A DNA stretch of 64,000 bases from Nostocoides sp. HKS02 (GTDB taxonomy: Bacteria; Actinomycetota; Actinomycetes; Actinomycetales; Dermatophilaceae). Position numbers and translations under genes: made by a program. Positions 52,195 through 62,923 of the stretch are shown piece after piece; positions within the stretch are counted from its first letter, which is position 1; every line of letters begins with the position of its first letter. Below the pieces are notes generated by a model. It made no database searches, was not told the origin of the DNA, and was given only the letters and a program-made list of their open reading frames with translations. The stretch lies in the NCBI RefSeq assembly GCF_009707485.1, contig NZ_CP046121.1, positions 2,480,001 through 2,544,000 of the forward strand, given 5' to 3'.

Positions 52195-54111
52195 ATGGAA
52201 CGACGCATGTGGGTGGGCTCGGTCGCGGCCGTTGCCGTGGTGGCGGCTGCGGCCGGAGGTGGGCTGTGGTGGCAGCACGACGCTGCTCAGCGCCAGGCCG
52301 ACGCCGCCGCGCGCGCCGAGGTCGCCTCCTTCGCGACCGCGTGGCAGAAGCGATCCTTCACCGACCCCGCGTTGCGTTTCGCCGGCAGCACGGCCCCGGC
52401 GGTGACCGCCGCGTTCGCCACGGCGACGCGTGGCCTGGGCGGGGGCGCCGTCACCGTGCGCCCGGGCCCGATCGAGCGGTCGGGCGACCAGGCGACCAGC
52501 ACCCTGCGGGTCACGTGGACGCTGGCTGACAATGTGGCGTGGACCTACGCCACGCCCGTCACGGTCGTCAAGGCCGGCTCCGGGTGGAGCGTCCAGACCG
52601 TGACCGCGCACTCGCTCTGGAACTCCTCGATCGGGCCCAAGGACTCCCTCACCGCTACCCGCACCTGGGGTCAGCGGGGCAACCTCCTCGACGGCTCCGG
52701 GACGCCTCTGGCACCGCTGGGCAAGGTCTACCCGGTGCAGCTCGATCCCGGCCGCGCCACCGCCCAGTCCGCGGCGGCGCTGGAGAAGATCACCAACGAA
52801 CCGGCCGGGTCGCTGGTCCAGAAGCTCGCCGCGGCACAGAAGGCCGGCACCCAGGCGCCCATCGCCGTGATCACCTACCGGCAGGCCGACTTCGACGCGC
52901 GACGGTCGGCGCTGGACTCCCTCGTGGGGGTCATCTACCCGGTCCGCGAGCAGCCGCTGGCCAAGACCCGGACCTTTGCCCAACCGCTGCTGGGCGCGTT
53001 CGGACCCGTGAGCGCCGAGCTCATCGCGAAGGGCAAGGGCCGGTATGCCGTTGGCGACTACGCCGGCGTGAGCGGGCTCCAGGGCAGGTACGACGCCATC
53101 CTCGGCGGCACGCCCGGGGTCAAGGTCACCTCGAGCGGCAAGCCGGGCACCGCATTGTTCGAGAAGGCCCCGGTGGCAGGGACGGACGTCAAGACGACGC
53201 TCGACCCGCGCGTCCAGGATGCCGCCGAGGGGGCTCTCAAGGCGACCGGCTCCGTGCCCTCCGCCCTCGTCGCGGTCGACGTCAAGACCGGCGACGTACT
53301 CGCTTCGGCGAACTCGCCCCAGCTGGGATTCGACCGCGCCCTGACCGGCCACTACCCGCCCGGTTCGGCCTTCAAGATCGCCACGACCTATGCCCTGCTC
53401 AAGGGCCACAAGGTCACCCCGACGACCCCCGTGACGTGCCCCCAGTCGTTCGTCGTCGACGGCCGCACCTACAAGAACTACGAGGGCGAGTCGCTGGGCA
53501 CCCCCGACTTCACCCTGGACTTCGCGCACTCCTGCAACACGGCGTTCGTCCAGCTCTCGACCACCTTGGCTGACGGCGACCTCGCGTCCGCGGCGAACGA
53601 CCTCGGGCTCACGGGGTGGGCCGACTCCCTCGGCGTGGCCAATGCCTACGCCGCGACGGTGCCGCCCAACAACGGCAAGACCGACAAGGCCGCCGCCGCG
53701 ATCGGTCAGGGCCGCATCACCACCTCGCCGCTCGCCCTGGCGGCTCTCGCGGCCAACGTCGCGCGGGGGTCAGTGGTGCCACCGGCGCTCGTCACGACAC
53801 CGGCTCCCGCAGGGGCCGACCGCACCCCGAAGCCCCTGGACCCGACGATCGTCGGTCAGCTCCGCGGGCTCATGGGCGAGGTGGTCAACCAGGGCACTGG
53901 TGTGGTGCTCAAGGGCACGCCCGGCGGAACGGTCCGCGGCAAGACGGGCACCGCCGAGTTCGGCAGCAAGAACCCGCCCGAGACGCACTGCTGGTTCGTC
54001 GGCTACCAGGGCAACATCGCGTTCGCCGTCCTCGTCGAACAGGGCAAGAGCGGCGGCACCGTGGCCGCTCCCGTCGCGAAAGCCTTTCTCACCAGCCTCG
54101 CTGGGAGGTGA
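52195..54111 (+). CDS. Class B penicillin-binding protein (PbpA-like, with NTF2-like N-terminal domain)
   Basis: 638 residues: one N-terminal helix (VGSVAAVAVVAAAAGGGLWW), an NTF2-like MecA_N domain (VASFATAWQKRSFTDPALRF), a PBP dimerisation domain and a transpeptidase domain. Active-site motifs: SxxK (GSAFKI, Ser about residue 390), SxN (SCN, about 446) and KTG (KTGTAEF, about 583). Cross-links peptidoglycan outside the membrane. ATG 52195. Confidence 0.93.
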   Translation: MERRMWVGSVAAVAVVAAAAGGGLWWQHDAAQRQADAAARAEVASFATAWQKRSFTDPALRFAGSTAPAVTAAFATATRGLGGGAVTVRPGPIERSGDQATSTLRVTWTLADNVAWTYATPVTVVKAGSGWSVQTVTAHSLWNSSIGPKDSLTATRTWGQRGNLLDGSGTPLAPLGKVYPVQLDPGRATAQSAAALEKITNEPAGSLVQKLAAAQKAGTQAPIAVITYRQADFDARRSALDSLVGVIYPVREQPLAKTRTFAQPLLGAFGPVSAELIAKGKGRYAVGDYAGVSGLQGRYDAILGGTPGVKVTSSGKPGTALFEKAPVAGTDVKTTLDPRVQDAAEGALKATGSVPSALVAVDVKTGDVLASANSPQLGFDRALTGHYPPGSAFKIATTYALLKGHKVTPTTPVTCPQSFVVDGRTYKNYEGESLGTPDFTLDFAHSCNTAFVQLSTTLADGDLASAANDLGLTGWADSLGVANAYAATVPPNNGKTDKAAAAIGQGRITTSPLALAALAANVARGSVVPPALVTTPAPAGADRTPKPLDPTIVGQLRGLMGEVVNQGTGVVLKGTPGGTVRGKTGTAEFGSKNPPETHCWFVGYQGNIAFAVLVEQGKSGGTVAAPVAKAFLTSLAGR

Positions 54112-54121
54112 GCCGATGACG

Positions 54122-54151
54122 AAGGCCCCCACCAGATCGGGTGGGGGCCTT
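54122..54151. terminator. Bidirectional terminator between PBP and cspA
   Basis: Perfect 12-bp arms (54122-54133 and 54140-54151) starting AAGGCCCCC and ending GGGGGCCTT, between two convergent genes. Confidence 0.88.
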
Positions 54152-54183
54152 GTCAGAAGACTGGTGGTTGGGCAGTCCTCGAA

Positions 54184-54387
54184 TCAGATCGGGCGAACGG
54201 CGTCAGCCTGGGGGCCCTTGGGACCCTGGGTGACCTCGAACTCGACCCGCTGCGCCTCGTCCAGCGAGCGGTAGCCCGAGGAGTCGATCGCCGAGTAGTG
54301 GACGAACACGTCCGGGCCGCCGCCGTCCTGGGCGATGAAGCCGAAGCCCTTTTCAGCGTTGAACCACTTAACGGTTCCCTGTGCCAT
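54184..54387 (-). CDS. Cold shock protein CspA family
   Basis: 67 residues: [20 protein letters not shown] with RNP1 (KGFGFI) and RNP2 (VFVHYSAI), the standard OB-fold RNA chaperone. ATG 54387 with ribosome site AAGGAAAGAG. A long untranslated leader precedes it. Confidence 0.97.
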   Translation of the reverse strand: MAQGTVKWFNAEKGFGFIAQDGGGPDVFVHYSAIDSSGYRSLDEAQRVEFEVTQGPKGPQADAVRPI

Positions 54388-54727
54388 GGGGTAACTCTTT
54401 CCTTTGTAGCCATTGGGAGTCCCGCACTTTGCGAAACCCCCGGCTGCCCCACACAACCCCAACGGACGGGACCATGCCCGGCCTCGGATGACCTACCTTC
54501 GTCAGAAGGCAAATGCCCGCTCTGATGGTGCTAGGGCGGGCACTTCGTCGACCTGCGAGGAACTGCTTGTTGCAACCGGCACAGACGCTAGCACGCAGCA
54601 GCCGGGTCGTGGAGGTGGACTTCTCAGAATTTCGCAGATCGGTTGCTACCAAGGGGAAGAGGGGCCCGGCCCGCCGGCCAGGCCCCTCCTTTCCGCCGCG
54701 GACCCCCGCCCGCAGTTCGTGCGCCGA
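54388..54727. other. Leader/promoter region of cspA and 3' end region of the giant gene
   Basis: Holds the cspA leader, a 7-bp-stem hairpin (54514-54542, minus strand followed by TTT) and a GC-rich hairpin (54659-54688) just after the giant gene. The region is less GC-rich than its surroundings. A minus-strand open frame across it continues in frame past the cspA start but does not look like protein. Confidence 0.55.
54659..54688 (-). terminator. Terminator of the giant Ig-like gene
   Basis: GAGGGGCC (54659-54666) pairs with GGCCCCTC (54681-54688), with a nested GGCC pair inside, 40 bases after the giant gene's stop. Confidence 0.7.
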
Positions 54728-57700
54728 TCAGCTCAGCTTGATCAGCGTCGTGTAGGTGTCACCGCTGTCGAGCTGGACACCCACCCGGTAGTAGTGGCCC
54801 GTCCCGGCCTTCGGCGTCTGCCACGTGTAGATGTACTGCCCGGACGACGAGTCCTGCTTGTACGAGCCACCGACGGTTCCGCTGTCGGTCCCCGAGACCC
54901 CGGTGCCTGTCGCCGTCGTGCCGAGGTCGACTGGTGCCAGCCAGACCGGGGTCGCGGACGACTGCCGCACCGCCCCGGTGCTGTCCCGCAGGACGAACTT
55001 CATGGGCACGGTGCTCCCAGCCTTGAAGGTGCTCGCCGTCGTGAGGTCGTGCGCGGTGTTCGTGACGGGTTGCAGGAATCCGGACCACGCGTAGCCGACG
55101 TGGAACGTGACGACCTGGGTGGCCGAGTTCCCGGCCTTGTCCCACGCGGTGAAGGTGTAGGTGAAGTCGCCCACACCACTGGCATTGGTGACGCCGCTCC
55201 CCGCAGTCGACATGAGCTGGCAGCTCGCGAGTCCCGAGAGAACGTCGGCGGCTCGGCCCCCACACGTCGGTGCCGTCATCGGCTGGCCGAGGGTGAAGGA
55301 CGTCGTCCCGACGTACGGCGCGAAGGTCGGCTTGGTCAGGTCGACCTTCACCGGGCCCACGCTCGCGGTCGCGACGTTGCCCGCCGCATCGGTGGCGGTG
55401 CCCGTCACCGTGGTCGCGGCGGTCTCGCTCGACAACGTCGTGTCGCCGGTGCAACCGGCCACGGACGTCTCGGCGTCGGCGCAGCTGAAGTGGACCGTCA
55501 CCGGTTGGTTGTTCCACCCGGACGCATTCGGACCCGGTGTGGCGGTGCCCGTGATCGTCGGCAGGAGGTTGTCCACCTTGACCGTCAGCGAGTGGCCCGA
55601 CGCGGTCTTGTCCTCGACGTTGCCGGCCCGGTCACGGCTCCAGTACGTCACCGTGTGCACGCCCTTGCCCACCAAGAACGGCGCTGCGTATGGATTGGCC
55701 CCGCCTCCGTCGATGGAGTAGTAGGTGACGTCAACTCCCGACCCGGAGTCGGTGGCCGCGAGCGTGACCGGCACTGACGCGGCATACCAGCCGGTGGCGT
55801 AGGTCGAGTCCGGTGCACTGGCCGTCGTCGCGGGCGGTGTCTTGTCGATGGCGATGTCCGTGACGGTGGTGGTCGTCCTGTTGCCAGCGCGATCCGTCAC
55901 GGTCGCCGTCGCGGACTGGCCGCTGCCCTCCTGGGTGAGCACGGTGTCGACCGGGCAGGCGCCGTCGATGCCGGACAGCCCGACCTGGTCGGCGCAGGTC
56001 CAGTGCACCGTGACATCGGTCGTGTAGTAGCCGTGCGCACCCGGGGTCGTGGAGATGGTCCCGTTCAGCGACGGCTGCGTGAGGTCCACGTTGAGGCCGC
56101 TGACCGTGGTGCCCTGGGTGTTGCCCGCCTTGTCGGCGACCGACCCTGGGACGGACTGGCCCGCACCCTGACCGACCGTGGCCGCTCCCGGGCATCCCAC
56201 CGGACCCGACAGGTTGTCATCGCAGGCGAAGCTCACGACGACCGGCAGGTTGTACCAGCCGGCACCGTTGGGCTTGCGGTCGACCGATCCGACGATGGTG
56301 GGCTTGGTCTTGTCCAGGTTCACCGTGGCGGTGTCGGAGCTGTGGTTGCCCGCGTTGTCAGTCGCCGTGCCGACGACCGCCTGTCCGGCGCCCTCGGTGG
56401 TGACCACCCGGTCACCCACGCAGGTCGCGACACCGGAGGTGGCGTCGTCGCAGACGAACTGGACCGAGGCGTCCGAGCGGTTCCACAGGTCGGTGTTGGG
56501 CTCGGGCGTGATGGTGTGGCTGATGGTCGGCGCGGTCTTGTCGATCTGCACCGTAGCCGTGCCGTGCACACCCTCGTTGCCCGCGTTGTCGACGCTCCAG
56601 AACGACAGGTGGTACGTGCCGTCCGCGATGAGCTTGATGACGCCGTCGCTCTGCGGGTCACCGCCGTTCACGGTGTAGTAGGTGGCCCGGACCCCGGAGA
56701 GGTTGTCCGAGGCGCCCACGTCGAGCGAGACGGTGCCCGACACCCAGCCCGAGGGCGCGCTGACGCTGGTCACCGGGGGCGTGGTGTCGATCTGCAGGCC
56801 GCCGACAGTCGCCGGGGTGACGTTGCCGGCCGCGTCGGCCACGGTGGCCGAGGCCGACTGGTTGCCGCCCTGGCCGACGGTGCTCGGCGACGGGCAGGTG
56901 CCGGCAGGGATCCCGGAAAGCCCGTCGCTGCAGGCCCATTCCACGGTGACAGGCGTGTTGTACCAGTCGCCGACGCTGTGCGCCGTGAGCACCTTGCCCG
57001 TGAGGGACGGAGCGGTGGTGTCGATGCTGATGCCACCCACCGTCGCCGAGCCGCTGTGACCCACGTTGTCGACCGCGGTACCCGTCACGCTCTGGTCCTG
57101 GCCTTCCGTGGCCAGGGTGACCGGATCGGTGCAGCTGGCCAACCCCGAGCCGTCCTGGTCGTTGCAGCTGAACGAGACGACGACCGGCGTGTTGTTCCAG
57201 ATGCCCGAGGTGGCCGCGGGGCTGCGCGACCCGGTGATGGCGGGGCTGGTGGTGTCGACCCGGATGGTCACGGTGTTGTTCACACCCGCGGCATCCTCGA
57301 CATTGCCTGCGACGTCGGTGCTCCAGAAGGCCACGGTGTGGACGCCCTCCAAGCCCTCGGCGAAGGGTCCGGTGTAGTCCTGCACGGCGCCACCGTCGAT
57401 GCGGTAGTGCGTGCCCGCGAGCCCGGAGCCGTTCTCGTTGACCGTGAGGGTCACGGTCGGAGCGCTTCCGTACCAGCCGGTGCTGCTGTCAGGCGTCCGC
57501 AGGGCCGCGGTGGTCACCGGGGCGGTGCGGTCGATGTGGATGCCGTCGACCGTGGCGGTGCCAGGGTTCCCCGCCTTGTCCCACACCTGTGCCGAGACGG
57601 AGACGTTCGCGCCCTCCTGGGTCACGGTGCTGTCCGCGGGGCACGGACCGTCGAGGCCCGAGAGCCCCACCTGGTCGGCGCACGTCCAGTGCACGGTCAC

Positions 57701-60700
57701 GGGGCCGCGGTGCCAGAGCCCCGAGTCGGGCGCCGTGGCGACCTCGCCCTCGATCGTCGGCGGCGTCTCGTCGATGTTCAGTCCACTCACCGTCGTCGCG
57801 GCAGAGTTGCCGGCCGCGTCGGTGGCGTGGCCCGTGGCGGAACCGTTGGCGCCCTCGGTCACCGTGACAGGACCGTTGCAGTCCTTCACGCCGGACAGCA
57901 GCGCCTGGTCGTCGCAGCTGAAGGTGACCCTGACCGGGGCGTTGTACCAGCCGTTGTCGTTCGGCGGCCCGTCGGGAGTGCCCCTGATCGTCGGGGGTGT
58001 CACGTCGACACTCACCGTCGCCGGGTCGGTCGTGGTGTTCCCCGCGTTGTCGGAAGCGGTGCCGGGGAACGGCTGGGCCTTGCCCTCGCCCGTCACGAGC
58101 ACAGGATCGGGGCACGAAAGCAGGCCGGATCCGCCGCCATCCGAGCACGTGAACGTGATCGTGACGCTGGTGTGGTTCCAGCCGGCGGTGTTGGCAGCGG
58201 GGTTCAAGGTGTGCGTGATGGACGGTGCCGTCATGTCGATGCGGACCGTGGCTGTCTGGGGCGTCTCGCTGTTCCCCGCGCGGTCCACGCTCCAGACCGT
58301 GAGCTCGTACACGCCCTCCGTCGAGAATTTCACGCTGGTGCCGGTCTGCTCCGAACCGCCATTGATCCGGTAGTGGGTGGCCGCCGGCCCGGACAGGTTG
58401 TCGGTCGGCGTGAGGGTGACCGTCGCGGCGGTGTTGACCCAGGACGACGGTGCGTCGATGTGCGTGATCGGCGGCGTACGGTCGATGTTGACGCCGCCCA
58501 CGGTGGTCGTGCCGACGTTGTCCGCGAGGTCGCTCACGCTGGCCCCCACCGACAGGTTCTGCCCCTCTCCGGTGATGGTGCTCGGAGCAGGGCAGGCGCC
58601 GTCGGCGATGCCGGAACCGGTGTCGGCGCAGGCCCAGTCGACGGTGACGTTGCCGTTGTACCAGCCACCGATGGTGGTCGGAACGGTGTCGGTCTGGCCC
58701 GTGATCGTGGGCGGGGTGTGGTCGATCTTCAGACCCGTGACGCTGCCGGTGCCGGCGTTGCCAGCGAGGTCCTTGACCGTGACCGGGCCGGCCGTCAGGG
58801 CCGGACCCTCTGACGTGACGATGGTGTCCGAGGGAACGGTCGTCGTGTCGACGCCCGAGGTCGCATCGGTGGCGCTCCAGTGCACCCGGACGTCGTGGTT
58901 GTACCACCCCAGGAGGTTCGGAGAGGTCGTCGGTTCGCCCTTGACCACGGGTGCCGTCTCGTCCAGCCGGATCGGTCCGACGGTCGTCGTCTCGGTGTTG
59001 CCGCCCTCGTCCGTCGCCTTGCCCGTGACGTACTGGTTGTCGCCGTCCTTGGTCAGGGTCGTGGCGCCGGTGCAGCTGGCGACGTCGCTCTCGGCATCGG
59101 CGCAGGCGAAGGCGACGCTGACGTCACTGGTGTTCCACCCCGTTGCCGGGTCGGGCTGCGGCGACGCGGTGCCCGTGATCGTCGGCTTGATGTTGTCGAT
59201 CTTCAGCGTGATCGCGTGGCCTGGCGCCGTGACGTCCTCCAGGTTGCCCGCGACGTCGCGGGTCCAGAACGTGATGGTGTGCACACCGGGCGCGGAGAAG
59301 TCGAACGCACCGGCATACGTCACCGGGGCAGCACCGTCGACCGAGTACCACGTGGTGGCCGGCCCCGAGAGGTTGTCCGAAGCGGCCAGGGTGACCAGCG
59401 CCGAGCTGGCGTACCAGCCGGTGCTGAGCGGGGTGGGCACGGAGGCGTTGGTCACCGGGGGGGTGGTGTCGATCTGGAGGCCGTTCACGGATCCGCTGCC
59501 CTGGTTGCCAGCCTTGTCCGTGACGGTCGCCGTGGCACCGCGGTTCGTGCCCTCGCCGGTCACCGTCGACGCGGCCGGGCAGGACCCGTCCAGGCCCGAG
59601 AGCGGGTCCGAGCAGGACCAGTCGACGACAACCGAGTGGTTGTACCACCCGGCCCCGTTGGGCGCGGTGTGCGCGGCGCCGGTGACCACCGGAGCGGTCG
59701 TGTCGACATTGATGCCGGTCACGGTGGCCGTGGCGGTGTTGCCGGCGTTGTCGGTCGCCGTACCCGTGGCGGTCTGGGCGCCGCCCTGGCCGAAGGTCTG
59801 GGTGGCCGGGCAGGACTTGACACCGGAGAGGGCGGGCTGGTCAGCGCAGGTGAAGCTCACCGAGACGTTGGCGTTGTACCAGCTGTTGCCGTTCGGAGCA
59901 CGGTCCGCGGTCGCCCCGACCACCGGCGGCGACCGGTCGATGCTCACGGTGGCGGTGTTGTTCGCGGTGTTTCCGGCGAGGTCCTGGGCGACGCCCACGA
60001 CCTGCTGACCGGCGCCCTCGGCGGTGACAGCCACGGGGGGCGAGCAGCTCGCGACGCCCGACACTGCGTCGGCGCAGCTGAAGTTCACGGTCACCGAGGT
60101 GGCATTCGTCCAGGTGCTGTCGTTGTAGGTCGGGACGAACGAGTGCGAGATCGTGGGGGCACTCTTGTCGATCTTGACGTGAGCAGTCCTGGTGGCCTCG
60201 ACGTTGCCCGCGAGGTCCGTGCTGCTGAACGTGATCGTGTGGTCACCGTCGGTCGTGAGTGTGAACGAGGTCCCAGGCCGCGACGAGCCGCCGTCGATGC
60301 TGTACGTCGTCGAGGCGACATGCGACAGGGCGTCAGTCGGGCTCAGCGTCACGGTGACGTCGCCGTTGGTCCACGCGTTCGACACCCCGCTGATCCCGGT
60401 CACCGGTGGCGTCTTGTCGATGTTGACGGGCGCGCTCGTGGCCGAGGTGGTGTTCCCCGCCTTGTCGCTCACCGAGGCGCTGGTCGTCAGCGCGGAGCCC
60501 TCGCTCGCGATCGTCGAGTTGGCCGGCACGGTTGCGGGGTCGGGGCCGGACCGCGCGTCGGAGGCGGTCCAGTGCACGGTGACGTTGCTGTTGTACCAAC
60601 CGCTGGCGTTGGGCGGGGTCGTTGCGGATCCGCTGAGGAGGGGCTTGACCGTGTCGACGTTGATCCCCGAGACCGTCGCGGTGGACGGCCCGTTGCCCGC

Positions 60701-61664
60701 AGCGTCGGAGACGCTTCCCGTCACCGTGGCGTTCGTGACGTCCTTGGAGGAGTCCGTGGCGCTGCCCACGACGCTGGCGCCGGGGCAGCTGTTCGTCGGG
60801 ATACCTGACCCGCCGCCCGCCGGGTTGTCCGCGCAGGTGAAGGTCACCGTGACGGGCGAGTTGTTCCAGCCGAAGCCGTTGGCGGCGGGAGTCCGTACAG
60901 CCGTGATCGTGGGCGCGGACTTGTCCAGGTTCAGCGTGCCGCCACCGCTACCCGCGTTGCCGACGCGGTCAGTGACAGCGTTTGGTGGAGCCGGAGCCGT
61001 GAGCGTGTAGCTGCCGTCCAGCTGGTAGAGCGTCGACACGGTCGACTGCGCGAGGACACCCGAACCTGGTGTGGCGGCGTCGACGTTCGGGTCGGCTGCG
61101 GTCCATGTGACCGTCGTGTTCTGGGTGCTCCACGTGCCGACTGGTGCGGGCGTGAGCACGGGCGTCACGACCGGTCCCGTGTTGTCCAGGACATAGCTCG
61201 CGGTGCGTGCCGTGTTGGTGCCCGAGCAGGTCCCATTGCCATTGTTGACGTTCTTGTATGCCGTGAACGTGAGGGTCTTGGTTCCGTCGCCGACACCGGC
61301 GGTGATCGCGAAGTTGACAGCCGTCGCGCCGGACTTGTCGGTCGCGATCGTCGCGCCCCCGGCGTCGGTGACGACGACGCACGACGTCGTCGTGTCCGTG
61401 GTGACCGCGAAGGTAACCTGCTGTCCCGACCTGGCGTACACCCGGTGGGGCGACACACTCGTGTCGATGTAGGTCCCCCTGCCCGCCCCCGACGGTGATG
61501 CTTCCGATGGCGGTCGCCGATGCCGGTCCCGCGCCTACGCCGATCGCCACCGGCGCGACCACGACGGCCAGCGCAGCGACGGCCGAGGTGAGGCGACGAC
61601 GGCGCGCCGACACCCCGGCGCGACCGCCGACCAAGGACAGCAGGAAAGAGAAACGACCACCCAT
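54728..61664 (-). CDS. Giant secreted Ig-like-repeat surface protein with C-terminal PxKF domain (frameshifted near its 5' end)
   Basis: The main frame (61456 to 54728) encodes 2,242 residues without a secretion signal. A signal peptide (MGGRFSFLLSLVGGRAGV ... LAVVVAPVAIGVGAGPASA) is encoded in another frame from ATG 61664. Dropping one C from the CCCCC run at 61475-61479 joins them (...TVGGGQGTYIDTSVSPHR) to about 2,311 residues. The body is about 25 repeats of 60-80 residues, each ending in D-x-A-G-N; many have WYN...V.V.W.C.D..SG and CP...TV..EG cores, and some are the YYSVDGG...GVHT..FWS type. The end carries a PxKF-type domain (KAGSTVPMKFVLRDSTG). No LPxTG motif is seen. Likely adhesion or surface-layer role. 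Confidence 0.85.
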
Positions 61665-61970
61665 GAGACACCCCTGTGAGAGCAAAAGACCCCGTGCTGT
61701 CAGTGAAGTTGTCGCAGGTCAGCGGCGATATGGCCGCGCACAGGTCGGGGCCTAAGGCACGAGGCCGAGCCACCCGTTCGGCTGATGAACAAACCGGGCA
61801 CAGGGCCTCAGGTCGGCCCCTGGCTCGCGATGGCGCTCAGGACGGAACGCTGGCCGCGTGGGACCTGTCGCAGAAGTCCGTTGGCGACCGATTCCCTGCA
61901 CTCTCGCCGGATTCCCCCGGATTCCCCTGTGAAGCGCGCAAATGTCCCGGGAAGCGACGAATGGTGAGCG
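61665..61970. other. 306-bp upstream region of the giant gene
   Basis: No gene. Contains three GATTCCC boxes (61890, 61910, 61920) spaced by 20 and 10 bp, about 230 bases upstream of the giant gene's ATG and 80 bases upstream of the folP-like stop, which lies at 61971. No recognisable riboswitch. Confidence 0.55.
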
Positions 61971-62888
61971 TTAGACCCCGCGCACCGCACGCACCGGCAT
62001 ACGGTCGCCACGGATCACGGCCACCATGTCGATGACGCGTCTCGTGGCGCGCACGTCGTGCGCACGGAACACCGTGGCGCCGAGCCAGGCCGCGACGGCG
62101 GTGGCCGCGAGCGTACCCTCGAGCCTGTCGTCCGGTTCGAGCCCGAGCGACTCGCCGACAAAGTCCTTGCGGGACAACGCCTGGAGCACCGGAAAGCCCA
62201 ATGCGGCGACGTCGCCGGTGTGCCGCAACACCTCGAGCGAGTGCGCCGTCGTCTTGCCGAAGTCCAGGGTCGGGTCGATGAGGATGTGGTCCGCCGGTAT
62301 GCCGGCCTGCTCGGCCGCGCGCGCCCCATCGGCGAGGGTGCGCAGCACGTCACGCACGACGTCGCGCGGGTCAGCGCCGTAGCTCACCTTGACCGGGTCC
62401 GTGCGTGGCGGGAGGCCGCCCGTGTGCGAGCAGACGACGCCGGCCCCGATGCGTGCGGCCACGTGCACGAGCTCCGGGTCGTGGCCCTGCCAGGTGTCGT
62501 TGACGAGATCGAGCCCGTACTCGGCGGCCGCTAGGGCCACCTCGGAACGCCAGGTGTCCAGACTCAGCACGAGGCCCGGATGGGTCGCGCGGGCGTGCTC
62601 CAGGAACGGCACGACCCGGTCGATCTCCTCCTGCGCCGACACCCGCTCGCCCTCCTGACCGGCGCGCACGCCGCCCACGTCGACGATGTCGGCTCCGGCC
62701 TCGACCGCGGCGTCGAGAGCACGCTTCGCGGAGTCGAAGTCGGCGTGGCGGTTTCCCGCGAAGAAGGAGTCAGGTGTCCGGTTGATGATGCCCATCACGG
62801 CAGGACTACCCGCGTCGAAGGTCTGCCCCCGCAGTCGCAGTGCGGGCGTGCGCGGCAGGTCGAGGGGCGCTGGCTCTGGCAGGGGCAC
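61971..62888 (-). CDS. Dihydropteroate synthase-like protein (FolP2 type)
   Basis: 305 residues, TIM-barrel pterin-binding fold: MGIINRTPDSFFAGNRH, DIVDVGGVRAGQEGE, DTWRSEVALAA, LVNDTWQGHD, PTLDFGKT, ALSRKDFVG, FRAHDVRATRR. The substrate loop reads GGVRAGQ rather than the GGESTRPG of true dihydropteroate synthases, as in the mycobacterial FolP2 paralogue. So folate synthesis activity is doubtful. GTG 62888, with GAAGAT 6 bases upstream (leaderless geometry). Confidence 0.88.
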   Translation of the reverse strand: MPLPEPAPLDLPRTPALRLRGQTFDAGSPAVMGIINRTPDSFFAGNRHADFDSAKRALDAAVEAGADIVDVGGVRAGQEGERVSAQEEIDRVVPFLEHARATHPGLVLSLDTWRSEVALAAAEYGLDLVNDTWQGHDPELVHVAARIGAGVVCSHTGGLPPRTDPVKVSYGADPRDVVRDVLRTLADGARAAEQAGIPADHILIDPTLDFGKTTAHSLEVLRHTGDVAALGFPVLQALSRKDFVGESLGLEPDDRLEGTLAATAVAAWLGATVFRAHDVRATRRVIDMVAVIRGDRMPVRAVRGV

Positions 62889-62923
62889 GGCGCCATCTTC
62901 GCACTGCCCAGTAGGGTCGATCC

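Noticed and set aside
50407..53529. 1,040-codon reading of the LCP gene extending through the divergent PBP gene
   Set aside because: The LCP protein has a clear start at GTG 51996 with a ribosome site; the upstream extension is antisense to the PBP.
54368..54652. 94-codon frame through the cspA leader
   Set aside because: It continues in frame differently from CspA, has no ribosome site, and lies in the long leader typical of cold-shock genes.
56003..58813. 936-codon open frame on the plus strand opposite the giant Ig-like gene (also long ones at 54413-55777, 57411-58373, 58377-60008 and 58880-60808)
   Set aside because: Antisense frames of GC-rich, codon-biased repeats lack stops. Their products are low-complexity (Arg/Gly/Val or Pro/Val/Ser rich) with no motifs, while the minus-strand frame encodes clear Ig-like repeats and a PxKF end.
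61665..61970. c-di-AMP or other riboswitch upstream of the giant secreted protein
   Set aside because: I looked for ydaO-type conserved blocks in the leader and found none.
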